A DNA stretch of 64,000 nucleotides from Bog-473 sp963745665. Lineage in GTDB: Bacteria > Actinomycetota > Acidimicrobiia > Acidimicrobiales > RAAP-2. The translations under genes and the position numbers were made by a program. The stretch covers positions 186,001 to 250,000 of the forward strand of contig CAVUYE010000003.1 of assembly GCA_963745665.1 (NCBI GenBank), in the 5' to 3' direction. Each line of letters opens with the position of its first letter. Position 1 is the first letter of the stretch. The notes beneath the pieces were generated by a model. The model had not been told where the DNA came from. It made no database searches and worked only from the letters and a program-made list of their open reading frames with translations. Shown here in pieces: positions 51,641 through 60,543 of this stretch.

Positions 51641-53335
51641 CTACGTCTGCCCTACCGGGGGGCGGCCGTTCTCGGCCAGGCCGGCGGCCAGGGCTTTTCG
51701 ATCGTCGTCGGTGAGACGGACGAAGCGGATGTCCGGGCTACTCAACGGTCGCCACCAGACGGCGTCGTCGCAGGCCCAGGCCTCGGAGCGGAGGACGACC
51801 TTCGTGACCTTCCCCGTGGCCGTCTGGGGGAGCGAGGGTGAGATCCGGACGTAACGGGGCAACCACTTCGGGCCCAGGTCGGGCTGCTCGGTCAGCCAGG
51901 TGGCGAAGACGCCGGGGTCGAAGTCCCGGCCCGGCACCATCTCGATCGCCACCATGACCTGGTCTCCGGCGCCCGACGCCGTGTCCGGGACGGGGTAGAC
52001 GGCGGCCACCGCCAGGTCCGGATGGCGCGAGATGATCGACTCGACCGGGCCGGCGGCGAAGTTCTCCGAGTCGACGCGCAGCCAGTCCCCGTTCCGGCCG
52101 GCGAAGTAGAAGAAGCCGTCGGCGTCGACGTAGCCGAGGTCACCGGTCCAGTACCAGCCTCGGCGCAGCCGTTCCCGCTCGGCGTCCTCGCGCTGGTAGT
52201 AGCCCTCGAAGCTGCCCCGCCCGCTGCGGTTGACGATCTCCCCGATGGCCGCGCCGGCGTTGAGGAGGCGTCCCTCCCCGTCGAACTGTGCCGGCGGGCA
52301 CTCCTCACCGGTCTCGGGGCTCATGACGGCCAGGTCGACGCCGCCCACCGGCTTGCCCAGGGCGCCCTTGGGCATGCCGAGCACCGGGTTGATGGCCGCA
52401 CCGCCCTCGCTCTGGCCGTAGCCCTCAATGAGGAAGCACTCGAAGCGGGCCCGGAAGCGGTCGCGGTCGCGCACCGAGGCCTCGGTGCCGAAGGCGCTCT
52501 TCAACGTGTTCTCGCCGTCGTCGGCACGCTCGGGGGTGGCCAGGATGTAGGCGATGGCCTTGCCGACGTAGCTGAACTTGGTGGCGCCGAAGTGGCGCAC
52601 GTCGTCGATGAAGGCCGAGGCGCTGAAGCGAGGGCGGGTGGCGATGGCTGCGCCCACCATGACCGAGGGCCCCCACAGCGCCATCAGCGCGTTGCCGTGG
52701 AACAGCGGCATGGGGCAGTAGCAGACGTCCTCTGAGGTGTACCCGTAGCCCGGCGCCGCCACCTCGGCGATGCCGGCGAGCCGGCCCTGAGTACAGCGCA
52801 CGGCCTTGGGCACGCCCGTCGTGCCGGAGGTGAAGATGAGGAGGAAGAGCGCCTCCTCGTCGACCTCGGCGGCGTGCTCGATGAGGTGGAGGGCCTCTGG
52901 GCTGCCGGCAAATTGGTTGAGAAGGGCGTCGTAGCGGTCCGTTCCGACGACCAGGATCTTGTCGTCGTCCAAACCGAGGTCCAGCCCCCGCAACAGGGCC
53001 GCGCCCTCGTCGTCGGTGACGATCATGGCGCAGTCGGTGGCCCGCACGTCGGCGGCGAGCGCGTCACCCCGCCGCGTCGGGTTGATGCCCACCTTGGCGG
53101 CGCCCGCCAGGGCGGCTGCGTTCAGCCAGAACAGGTACTCGGCGCCGTTGGGCAGCAGCACGCCGATGTGCGGCTTGCCGTCGCCGAAGAGCGACTGGGC
53201 CAGGGCGCCCCGCGTGGCGCCCTCCTGGACGGCTTGGCGCCAGGTCCAGCGCTCGTCGCCGTCCATGACGCCGACGCGGTCGTCCTCGGCCCGGGCCACC
53301 AGCAGGTCGGCGACGGTCGTCACGACAGGGCCCAT
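51641..53335 (-). CDS. Acyl-CoA synthetase (FadD-like AMP-forming ligase)
   Basis: Adenylate-forming enzyme of 564 aa activating a carboxylic acid to its CoA ester. ATG 53335 overlaps the upstream stop by 16 bases; the longer open frame beyond it is a shadow. Motifs visible are LIFTSGTTGVPKAVRC (P-loop, A3), LIEGYGQSEGGAAINP (A5), WYWTGDLGYVDADGFFYFAGRNGDWLRVDSENFA (A7-A8) and TATGKVTKVVLR with the A10 Lys. It is downstream of a hydroxyacid oxidase in one operon and next to a DUF35/thiolase operon. Confidence 0.93.
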   Translation of the reverse strand: MGPVVTTVADLLVARAEDDRVGVMDGDERWTWRQAVQEGATRGALAQSLFGDGKPHIGVLLPNGAEYLFWLNAAALAGAAKVGINPTRRGDALAADVRATDCAMIVTDDEGAALLRGLDLGLDDDKILVVGTDRYDALLNQFAGSPEALHLIEHAAEVDEEALFLLIFTSGTTGVPKAVRCTQGRLAGIAEVAAPGYGYTSEDVCYCPMPLFHGNALMALWGPSVMVGAAIATRPRFSASAFIDDVRHFGATKFSYVGKAIAYILATPERADDGENTLKSAFGTEASVRDRDRFRARFECFLIEGYGQSEGGAAINPVLGMPKGALGKPVGGVDLAVMSPETGEECPPAQFDGEGRLLNAGAAIGEIVNRSGRGSFEGYYQREDAERERLRRGWYWTGDLGYVDADGFFYFAGRNGDWLRVDSENFAAGPVESIISRHPDLAVAAVYPVPDTASGAGDQVMVAIEMVPGRDFDPGVFATWLTEQPDLGPKWLPRYVRISPSLPQTATGKVTKVVLRSEAWACDDAVWWRPLSSPDIRFVRLTDDDRKALAAGLAENGRPPVGQT

Positions 53336-54486
53336 CCGGGCGTCCGGCGGACGAGGGTGCGGTCGAGCGCGTCGACCGTGCCGGCACCGCACAGCGCCAT
53401 GGTGCGCCGCAGCTCGGACTCGTACCAGCGGAGCAGCCCCGTCACCCCGTCGGCCCCGCCGGTGGCGAGGGCCCACAGCGACGGCCGGCCCACGAGGGTC
53501 GCCTTGGCCCCGAGGGCCAGTGCCTTCACCACGTCGGGGGCGCGGCGGATGCCGCCGTCGACATAGACCTCGGCCCGCCCGGCCACCGCGTCCACGACCT
53601 CGGCCAGGATGTCGGCGGTGGCCGGCGCGTCGGCGAGCTGGCGGGCACCGTGATTGGATACCACGACGGCGGCCGCGCCTGCTTCGACGCAGCGCACGGC
53701 GTCATCGGCCCGCTGCACACCCTTGACCACCACGGGCAGGTCGCTCAGCCCGGCCAGCCAGCCGATGTCGTCGGGCGTGAGCGCCGGCTCGAACTCGTGG
53801 GTCACGATGGCCATGAAACCACCCAGGCGCGCGCTGTCGGCGCTGTCGCCCGCCAGGTTGGGCAGGGCCAGGTCGTCGGGCAGGTGCACGCCGAGGCGCC
53901 ACTCGCGCAGACGGAGCCCCGAGACAGGGGCGTCGACGGTCAGGACCAGGGCGCGGTAGCCGTGCGCGGCGGCGCGGCGGACCAGGTCCTCGGTTCGGGC
54001 CCGTTGGCGGAGGACGTAGACCTGCATCCAGCGGACGGCCTCGGGCGCGGCGGCGGCCACGTCCTCGAGGGGGCGGGTGGCGAGCGAGGACAAGATCAGC
54101 AAGGCGCCCGCCGCGGCGGTGCCCCGGGCCGTGGCCACCTCGCCCTCGCCGTGGGCCAGGCCCTGAATGGCCGTGGGAGCGATGGCGACGGGTGAGCTGA
54201 CCGGGCTGCCGAGCAGGCTGGTGGCGGTGGACACCTCGGCGATCCCGGCCAGGACGCGGGGGTGCAGCTGCCAGTGGCTCCAGGCCTCGACGTTGCCGGC
54301 CAAGAGGCGCTCGTCGTCGGCGCCGCCCGAGTAATAGGCGTACGCCATTTCGCCGATGGCGTGCCGGGCGTCCCGTTCGAGGTCGTCGAGGGAGAGGTCG
54401 GTGACCAGGGGCGGGGGGACGTTGGGGGCGACAGGGATGTGCTCGGGCGCATCGGTCCTGGCAGGATGAGCAGGCACGGGCCGCAT
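53320..54486 (-). CDS. FMN-dependent alpha-hydroxy-acid oxidase
   Basis: TIM-barrel flavoenzyme of 388 aa (lactate/glycolate/mandelate oxidase family). It has YAYYSGGADDERLLAGN, PVAIAPTAIQGLAHGEGEVATARG, WMQVYVLRQRARTEDLV, LVLTVDAP, and DLPVVVKGVQRADDAVRCVEAGAAAVVVSNHGARQLA. The last carries the catalytic His and Arg in the SNHGxRQ motif, and VYVDGGIRRAPDVVKALALGA closes the phosphate site. It would oxidise a 2-hydroxy acid to a 2-oxo acid, perhaps feeding the acyl-CoA ligase gene that overlaps it. Confidence 0.92.
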   Translation of the reverse strand: MRPVPAHPARTDAPEHIPVAPNVPPPLVTDLSLDDLERDARHAIGEMAYAYYSGGADDERLLAGNVEAWSHWQLHPRVLAGIAEVSTATSLLGSPVSSPVAIAPTAIQGLAHGEGEVATARGTAAAGALLILSSLATRPLEDVAAAAPEAVRWMQVYVLRQRARTEDLVRRAAAHGYRALVLTVDAPVSGLRLREWRLGVHLPDDLALPNLAGDSADSARLGGFMAIVTHEFEPALTPDDIGWLAGLSDLPVVVKGVQRADDAVRCVEAGAAAVVVSNHGARQLADAPATADILAEVVDAVAGRAEVYVDGGIRRAPDVVKALALGAKATLVGRPSLWALATGGADGVTGLLRWYESELRRTMALCGAGTVDALDRTLVRRTPGWALS

Positions 54487-54523
54487 GGTAGGCGCGCCCG
54501 AGCAGTGGACACCCGGAGGTGCC

Positions 54524-55399
54524 GTGCGTTTCTCCTACGCCGAGTCGATGACAGACCCGTCCTTCTACGTCCCCCTGGCCCAGGCGGCCGAGGCGGCGGG
54601 CTACGACTCCATGGTCGTGCCCGACAGCATCTGCTATCCCGAGGTGTCCGACACGACGTATCCCTTCAACCCCGACGGGACCAGGGAGTTCCTGGAGGAC
54701 AAGCCCTTCCTTGAGCCGTTCTCGCTCATCCCCGCCATGGGGGCTCTGACCGAGCGCCTGCGCTTCGTGACCTTCGTGATCAAGCTGCCGATCCGCCAGC
54801 CGGTGCTGATCACCAAGCAGGTCAGCTCGACCGCGGTGCTGACGAACAACCGCTTGCTGCTCGGCGTCGGCACCAGCCCGTGGCCCGAGGACTACGAGAT
54901 CTGCGGCGTGCCGTGGGAGCGCCGGGGCAAGCGCATGGACGAGGAGATCGCCATCATGCGCGGGCTCATGGCGGGCGGCTTCTTCGAGTTCCACGGCGAG
55001 GTCTTCGACGTGCCCTCCATCAAGATGTGCCCGACCCCGAGTGCGCCCGTGCCGATCCTCATCGGCGGTCACCACGAGGCGGCGCTGCGGCGGGCCGCCA
55101 TCGACGGGGACGGCTGGCTGCACGGCGGGGGAGACCCGGCCGACCTGCCCGGGTTGCTGACGCGCCTGGCCGAGCTGCGCCGGGAGCACGGGACCGAGGA
55201 GAAGCCCTTCGAGGTGCACGTGATCTCGCTCGACGCCTACACCGTCGACGGGGTGCGCCGACTTGAGGAGCTCGGCGTCACCGACGTCATCGTCGGTTTC
55301 CGCTGGCCCTATGGCGTGGAGCAGGACACCGAGACGCTGGCCACGAAGGTCGACAACCTGCGGCGCTTCGCCGACGATGTCATCGCCCAGGTTCGATGA
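54524..55399 (+). CDS. LLM-class (F420-dependent type) oxidoreductase
   Basis: A 291-aa luciferase-like protein. GTG 54524 has GGAGG five bases upstream (MRFSYAESMTDPSFYVPLAQAAEAAGYDSMVVPDS). Other features are TERLRFVTFVIKLPIRQPVLITKQ, LLLGVGTSPWPEDYEICGVPWERRGKRMDEEIAIMRGLM and VPILIGGHHEAALRRAAIDGDGWL. It heads an operon with a SnoaL-like protein, a DUF35 protein and a thiolase, and is divergent from the hydroxyacid oxidase with only 37 bases between them. Confidence 0.9.
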   Translation: MRFSYAESMTDPSFYVPLAQAAEAAGYDSMVVPDSICYPEVSDTTYPFNPDGTREFLEDKPFLEPFSLIPAMGALTERLRFVTFVIKLPIRQPVLITKQVSSTAVLTNNRLLLGVGTSPWPEDYEICGVPWERRGKRMDEEIAIMRGLMAGGFFEFHGEVFDVPSIKMCPTPSAPVPILIGGHHEAALRRAAIDGDGWLHGGGDPADLPGLLTRLAELRREHGTEEKPFEVHVISLDAYTVDGVRRLEELGVTDVIVGFRWPYGVEQDTETLATKVDNLRRFADDVIAQVR

Positions 55400-55412
55400 G
55401 AGGGAGGGAATC

Positions 55413-55826
55413 ATGACCGACGAGCCGCTGAACGCCCGCGAGCTGGGCCTCAAGTCCCGGGCCGCCGTGACAGCGGGCGATCGCGATGGCTGGCTCGACC
55501 TCTTTGCACACGACGCCTTCGTGCAGGACCCCATCGGCCCCTCGGCCTTCGACCCGGAGGGCAAGGGACACCACGGGCGCAAGGCGATCGCGGCGTTCTA
55601 CGACACCGTCATCGCCTCGAGCGAGGCGATCGAGTTCGAGATCCTCGAGTCGTATCTCTGCGGTGACGAGGTGGCCGACGTCGGCATCATCCGCACCACG
55701 CTGGCCGGTGGTACCCACCAGGCCGTCGTGCACGGTGTGTACACCTACAAGACCAACGGCTCGGGCAAGATCGCCTCGTTGCGCGCCTACTGGGAGTTCG
55801 ACGGGCTCGAGATGGTGGAACTCTGA
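55413..55826 (+). CDS. SnoaL/NTF2-like protein
   Basis: A 137-aa cone-fold protein. ATG 55413 follows AGGGAGGG. It shows the family layout LGLKSRAAVTAGDRDGWLDLFAHDAFVQDPIG, GRKAIAAFYDTVIASSE and a beta-rich end finishing ASLRAYWEFDGLEMVEL. Members act as steroid-isomerase-like or hydrolase-like enzymes or simply bind ligands. Its place between an LLM oxidoreductase and a thiolase suits lipid or steroid metabolism (inference). Thirteen bases separate it from the gene before. Confidence 0.85.
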   Translation: MTDEPLNARELGLKSRAAVTAGDRDGWLDLFAHDAFVQDPIGPSAFDPEGKGHHGRKAIAAFYDTVIASSEAIEFEILESYLCGDEVADVGIIRTTLAGGTHQAVVHGVYTYKTNGSGKIASLRAYWEFDGLEMVEL

Positions 55827-55828
55827 AC

Positions 55829-56221
55829 GTGCGCGTCCTGGTCCGCGACGGCCTCTTCACCGACGGCGACCCGCCGGCCCTGCTGGGCACGCGCTGTGGC
55901 GCCTGCGGGTCGGTGCACTTCCCCCGGGCCGACGCCTGCACCTACTGCGCCACCGAGAGCCCCGAGCCGGTAGAGCTGTCGCGCCGGGGCACCCTGTGGG
56001 CCTGGACCGCCGTGACGGCACCGCCGCCCGGGTATCAGGGCGAGGTGCCCTTCGGTGTCGGCGTGGTCGAACTGCCCGAGGGTGTGCGCGTCATCACCCG
56101 GTTGACCGAGAGCGACCCGGGCGCATTGGCCGAGGGCCAGCCGATGGAGCTGCGCATCGTGCCGTTGCACCGCGACGATGACGGGAACGACGTGGTCACC
56201 TACGCGTTCGCGCCGCTATGA
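55829..56221 (+). CDS. DUF35 OB-fold / zinc-ribbon acyl-CoA-binding protein
   Basis: A 130-aa protein with a rubredoxin-like zinc ribbon (CGACGSVHFPRADACTYC, two CxxC pairs) followed by an OB fold (LWAWTAVTAPPPGY...). DUF35 proteins pair with thiolase-like partners: in mycobacterial steroid degradation the ChsH2 DUF35 domain and Ltp2 form a retro-aldolase. Here the gene overlaps the thiolase gene by ATGA, which supports the same pairing. Start is GTG 55829. Confidence 0.9.
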   Translation: MRVLVRDGLFTDGDPPALLGTRCGACGSVHFPRADACTYCATESPEPVELSRRGTLWAWTAVTAPPPGYQGEVPFGVGVVELPEGVRVITRLTESDPGALAEGQPMELRIVPLHRDDDGNDVVTYAFAPL

Positions 56222-57354
56222 CCGGCGTCACCGTGGCCGGCGTCGGCCTGCACCCCTTCGGCCGCTTCGACGGCGTGTCGACCACCGACATGGGCGTCGT
56301 CGCCGTGCGCGCCGCGCTGGGCGAGGCGGGCATCGGGAAGGGGGATTTCCAGGCCGCCTTCTGCGGCACTGCGTACGGCGGGGTGGCGACGGGCCACAAA
56401 GCGCTGAGCCGCCTCGGCATGACGGGCATGCCCATCGTCGACGTGGAGGCCGGCTGCGCGTCCGGGGGCGCTGCGCTCATGCTGGCCGCAGCGGCCATCC
56501 GGGCCGGGCAGTACGACACCGTGCTCGTCTTCGGCACGGAGAAGATGCCCCGGGGCATCATCCGGTCCTCCTTCTTCGACCCCTGGCAGGAGGAGGCGGG
56601 CCTGGCCGCCACGCCGGCCTTCTTCGGACTACGGGCGCAGCGCCTCTGCCTCACCTCGGGTGTGACCAAGGACCACCTGGCCCGGGTCGTGGTGAAGAAC
56701 CGCAGGCACGGGGCCTCGAATCCCGACGCCATGTACCAGAAGGAGACCACCGTGGAGGAGGTGCTGGGCTCGCGTGTCGTGTGCGAGCCGCTGCACCTCT
56801 TCATGCTGTGCTCGCCCAACGAGGGTGCCGCCGCCCTGGTGCTGCGGCGCGCCGACCTGGCCCCGTCCGGCGTGACCCTGGCCGCGGCCGTGCTGCGTTC
56901 GCACATCCCTGGCTCGGTGCTGAGCGAATCCACGCCGCTGGCCGGCCTGGCCGCCGACGACGCGCCGGCGCCCACGACGCTCGCCGCCACCGCCGCCTAC
57001 GAGGAGGCCGGATTAGGGCCGTCGGATCTGCACGTCGTGGAGTGCCAGGACACCGACGCCGCCCGCGAGCTGGGCTCGTGCGAGGAGCTCGGGCTGTGCG
57101 AGCCCGGCGGGTCGGCCGCGCTGCTCGATTCGGGTGCGACGGCGTTGGGCGGCCGCCTCCCGGTCAACCCGAGCGGGGGACTGCTCTCCAAGGGTGAGCC
57201 GCTCGGCGCCTCCGCGCTGGGCCAAGTGGTCGAACTGGTGCGCCAGCTGCGCGGTGAGTGCGGGCCGCGCCAGGTCGAGGGCGCCCGGGTGGCGCTGTCG
57301 CACACGGTCGGCCGCGGGGCCAATGCGGGCGTGGTGATCCTGCGGACCTCCTGA
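56218..57354 (+). CDS. Thiolase-like lipid-transfer protein (Ltp2-like)
   Basis: A 378-aa thiolase-fold protein. It has the N-terminal nucleophile region VDVEAGCASGGAALMLAAAAI with its Cys and the C-terminal NPSGGLLSKGEPLGASALGQ. It lacks the second Cys-containing CxGxG motif expected of true thiolases near the end (SHTVGRGANAGVVIL instead). That pattern is typical of the SCP-x/Ltp2 subclass, some of which are aldolases. It is translationally coupled to the DUF35 gene and likely forms a complex with it. Confidence 0.88.
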   Translation: MTGVTVAGVGLHPFGRFDGVSTTDMGVVAVRAALGEAGIGKGDFQAAFCGTAYGGVATGHKALSRLGMTGMPIVDVEAGCASGGAALMLAAAAIRAGQYDTVLVFGTEKMPRGIIRSSFFDPWQEEAGLAATPAFFGLRAQRLCLTSGVTKDHLARVVVKNRRHGASNPDAMYQKETTVEEVLGSRVVCEPLHLFMLCSPNEGAAALVLRRADLAPSGVTLAAAVLRSHIPGSVLSESTPLAGLAADDAPAPTTLAATAAYEEAGLGPSDLHVVECQDTDAARELGSCEELGLCEPGGSAALLDSGATALGGRLPVNPSGGLLSKGEPLGASALGQVVELVRQLRGECGPRQVEGARVALSHTVGRGANAGVVILRTS

Positions 57355-57417
57355 CGCCATTCAGACGTCTTAGCGTCACGAAGAAGCGCCGGTGAGCTCA
57401 CGCTCAGTTCTGTCCGG

Positions 57418-58578
57418 TCAGGCGCCCTCGCCGTAGAAGGGAGCGCCGAAGGCAAGCACGCCCCCGTTCGCGTTGGCGATCCAGTACCCGCCGGTGGTGG
57501 GATCTTCGGCGATGCCGACGACGGGGTCGTCGAGAGGCTGCCCGCCCATCGAACCGTAGAAAGGTTCGTTGTAGCTGAAGACGCCCCCGTCGGAGGCGAC
57601 CAATCGATAGCCGGTTCCACTGGGAGCGCTCTCTATGCCGACGACGGGAGCGCTCAGGTGCATCGACGCCGCAGAGCCGTAGAACGGTGCATCGAAGGCG
57701 AACACGCCGCCGTCCCGGCCGACGAGCCAGTACCCACCGGTGGCCTGATCCACCGCCATGCCCACGATCGGCTGGTTGAGGGGGTGGCCCACCAGCGAGC
57801 CGTGGTAGCCGGCGTCCCCGAAGGCGAACACACCCCCGTCGGCGCCGACCAGCCAGTAGCCCCCGTGATCAGGGGTCAGCGCCATGGCCACGATCGGAGC
57901 GTGCAAGCTGAGCCCGGTCGCGGACCCGTAGAACGGCGCATTGTCGGAGTAGACGCCTCCGTCGGCCGAGGCAAAGTAGAAGGAGTCCACGTTCGCGTTG
58001 CTGTACATGGCACCCATGCCCACGATAGGAGCGTGGGGATCGGTGACGAGGTTGCTCGGGTCGTCGAACGCATGGTTCGGCCCGTGGGACATCACCGCCG
58101 AAGTGTTGGTGAAGGTGAGATAGCCACCGTCCGGGTTCGGATCGGGTTGGATACCGACGAACCCGCCGTCACAGGCGGGCATGACGATCGTCCCGCTGTA
58201 GCTGTAGACCGTCCCCTGGCTGTCCTCGGCCGAGACTTGCACGTCGTACGTTCCCGGGTAGATGTGGTACACGGCGGCGTCGGGCCCGACCATGGCGACC
58301 TGTCCCCCGTACATGTTGCCATTCGGGTTCTTCGCCCAGGCCGAAAGGGTGCCCGACACACTGGTGACCGGTCCGAGAGGTGAAGTGAGCACCGCCAGGA
58401 CCTCACCGAATCCGACGTCGTAACAGGAGGGCGTGATCGACACGACCCCTCTGGTGGGGATGGAGGCGGCGGACGCCGCTTGCGGTGCAAGACCGACCCC
58501 CAGAATGCCCGTCACGCTGGCAGCGAGCACGGCGAGGGCGGCCAACCTCGCGTTCCATGGGTTCCTCGACACCGGCAC
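57418..58578 (-). CDS. Secreted protein with GYWLV..DGGVFAFG repeats
   Basis: A 386-aa exported protein. GTG 58578 has GGGAGG six bases upstream, and a signal peptide ends near APQAASAAS. Residues about 40-140 form an Ig-like domain (VVSITPSCYDVGFGEVLAVLTS..). From about 180 there are five repeats of roughly 38 residues, (A/H)PIVGMA..P..GGYWLVG.DGGVFAFGDA.(F/Y)(Y/H)GS, likely one propeller. Such repeats are abundant in secreted proteins of Acidimicrobiia and related actinobacteria; their function is not established. Confidence 0.88.
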   Translation of the reverse strand: MPVSRNPWNARLAALAVLAASVTGILGVGLAPQAASAASIPTRGVVSITPSCYDVGFGEVLAVLTSPLGPVTSVSGTLSAWAKNPNGNMYGGQVAMVGPDAAVYHIYPGTYDVQVSAEDSQGTVYSYSGTIVMPACDGGFVGIQPDPNPDGGYLTFTNTSAVMSHGPNHAFDDPSNLVTDPHAPIVGMGAMYSNANVDSFYFASADGGVYSDNAPFYGSATGLSLHAPIVAMALTPDHGGYWLVGADGGVFAFGDAGYHGSLVGHPLNQPIVGMAVDQATGGYWLVGRDGGVFAFDAPFYGSAASMHLSAPVVGIESAPSGTGYRLVASDGGVFSYNEPFYGSMGGQPLDDPVVGIAEDPTTGGYWIANANGGVLAFGAPFYGEGA

Positions 58579-58700
58579 GGAGACCTCCCCAACAAATGCG
58601 ACCTCGACTGCCTACCGTCCGGCGTCCAATGATGCAACTGCCCGGGTCAGGGCAACCAAGAGTTCGCGGAGTGGTCGCCTTCCGGTAACCATGTCTGGGG

Positions 58701-59096
58701 TCAGGCGGGGCTGAGCTGGGCCATGATTGCTCCGCTGTCGATCCAGACCTGCTCGCGGCTGATGAGGCCGTCGCGGAACCCGAAGACATGGAGGATGCGG
58801 AAGCTGACGCGGCGGCCGTTGCCGGGAAGCCCGAGGAGCTCGCCGATGACCGAGCCCATGGTCTGCTCGAGAATCATGGTGTCGCCGTCGAAGAAGCGGT
58901 GGAGCGGCTCTTCGTTCTCGGTCCGGAAGTTGGCCGTGAGAAAGATGTAGAAGTCCCGGGCCCCGTCTTTTCCGGTGCGCGGCGAGGTAGGAAAGCCGAC
59001 GGCGTCGTGCACGATGTCCTCGGTGTACACGGCCACAGAGCCGTCGACGTCACCGGCTCCCTCGGCGTTGAGGTGCTGCTCCACGAGGGCAATCAT
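58701..59096 (-). CDS. SnoaL-like protein
   Basis: About 131 aa from ATG 59096 (MIALVEQHLNAEGAGDVDGSVAVYTEDIVHD); the frame reaches ATG 59168, but that would leave six bases before the divergent TetR gene. The NTF2-like fold is shown by PRTGKDGARDFYIFLTANFRTENEEPLHRFFDGDTM and FRILHVFGFRDGLISREQVWID. It is probably controlled by the adjacent TetR protein. Substrate is unknown. Confidence 0.82.
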   Translation of the reverse strand: MIALVEQHLNAEGAGDVDGSVAVYTEDIVHDAVGFPTSPRTGKDGARDFYIFLTANFRTENEEPLHRFFDGDTMILEQTMGSVIGELLGLPGNGRRVSFRILHVFGFRDGLISREQVWIDSGAIMAQLSPA

Positions 59097-59174
59097 CTCG
59101 TTCTGCTCGATTGACCTGCTCCTTTGTCTCGATTGGGTCCGACGCGGTGCCTGCGTCGGTGGTACCATTATGAG

Positions 59175-59855
59175 ATGACTCTCTCACATCAAGACCCTTC
59201 TCTCAAATCGAGCGCCCGCACCAACCAGAAGGCCCGGACCCATGCCGCGCTCCTGCAGGCGGCGGGCGAGCTCTTCGCCGAGGGCAGGTCCCCGTGCATG
59301 CCCGAAGCGGCCGACCGTGCGCTCGTGTCGGTGGCCACGGCCTACCGCTATTTCTCCTCGGCAGATGACCTGTGGTGGGAGGCGACCATGGCCGGTGTGA
59401 TCCAGTCGACCATGGAGGAGACCGTGCAGCGGACCCGGGCGGCCGGGCCAGACCCCCAGGCGCGACTCGAGGCGGCCGTCCGGAGCAACGGTTTCGCCAT
59501 GATCGACGACCAAGCCCCCTTCCGTCGTATCTCCCAGCTCGCCCTCGAGCAGTGGTTCCGGCAGCGTGAGTCCGGCGATACCCAGCAGGTCCCGACCCGG
59601 GCCGGGCGGCGCAACCAACTGATCGGCGAGGTGCTGCATCCCCTGACCGGCACGTTTTCGGAGGATGACCTCGCCCGGGTGGCTCACGCTCTGGGCCTCG
59701 TCTTCGGGACGGAAGCCGTGATCTCCCTGATCGACGCCGTGGGCCTGGACGCCGCGGCGGCGAAAGAGGCTCTTCTCGATGCCGGTCGGTGGCTCCTGGC
59801 CGGCGCGCTGAACGAGCTGTCTCGCGAGGCGGCTCCGGCTCCAGTGCTGGAGTGA
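59175..59855 (+). CDS. TetR-family transcriptional regulator
   Basis: A 226-aa regulator. The DNA-binding domain is RTHAALLQAAGELFAEG...MPEAADRALVSVATAYRYFSSADDLWWEATMAG, with the HTH around residues 40-65 and the typical YRYF motif. The ligand-binding C-terminal part is all-helical. It is divergent from the SnoaL-like gene. TGAGA and TCTCA form an inverted repeat over the start codon (59171-59186), a possible operator for autoregulation. Confidence 0.87.
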   Translation: MTLSHQDPSLKSSARTNQKARTHAALLQAAGELFAEGRSPCMPEAADRALVSVATAYRYFSSADDLWWEATMAGVIQSTMEETVQRTRAAGPDPQARLEAAVRSNGFAMIDDQAPFRRISQLALEQWFRQRESGDTQQVPTRAGRRNQLIGEVLHPLTGTFSEDDLARVAHALGLVFGTEAVISLIDAVGLDAAAAKEALLDAGRWLLAGALNELSREAAPAPVLE

Positions 59856-59911
59856 CGCATGATCCGTGAGTATCCCTTGACTGTATAAGCCCAGCGGGAC
59901 ATAGTTGGCCC

Positions 59912-60451
59912 GTGGCAACGGCTGACGGGAAGAACCCCTGCGAACCCCTGACCTCTGATTCTCAGTACTTGCTCACCGACTTCCTGGCGGATTTCCCCGA
60001 CGACGAGGCGTGTCTGCAATGGCTCTGGCGCCAGCGTTTGTCGCCTGACGGCACCCATGCCTTCTGCGAGCGGTGCGACACCGACCGGGTGTTCAAGCGG
60101 TACGCGGCGAAGCAGCAGCGCCAGGACTGGACGTGCACGGCCTGTGGGCTTCACGTGCACCCGACAGCGGGGACGATCTTCCACAAGTCCTCCACCGGCC
60201 TGCACCTGTGGTTCTACGCCGTGTACATGATGACGAGCACCCGTTGCGGTATATCAGCCAAGCAACTGGAGCGAGAGCTTGGCTGTACCTACAAGACAGC
60301 TCACCGCATCTTCACGATGATCCGCACGCAGCTGATGACACAGGACGACGAAGAACCGCGTGACGGCAACGACGAAATGGACGAGACGTACGGGCGTGCG
60401 ATGTTCTTCACCCCGGCGATCCGCTCGGCGTTTCCGACGACCGCTGCGTAA
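59912..60451 (+). pseudogene. Truncated IS1595-like transposase
   Basis: A 179-aa frame from GTG 59912 with the N-terminal half of an IS1595-type transposase: FPDDEACLQWLWRQRLSPDGTHAFCERC, a zinc ribbon (CERC ... CTAC), HPTAGTIFHKSSTGLHLWFYAVYMM, the HTH GISAKQLERELGCTYKTAHRIFTMI, and the first acidic segment NDEMDETYG. The GG that should follow and the rest of the catalytic domain are missing, replaced by unrelated residues before the stop. It is different from the intact transposase at 34817. No terminal repeats were found around it. Confidence 0.75.
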
Positions 60452-60543
60452 GCGTCGATGACCACCGAAACGACCTTCCTGATGCACCAGATCAGTACGA
60501 AGGGGCAGCTGCGGTCAGACGCGTGCTGCCCAAATTCCATCCG

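Noticed and set aside
59870..59911. Terminal inverted repeat for the truncated IS1595 copy
   Set aside because: No matching partner sequence was found downstream of 60451.
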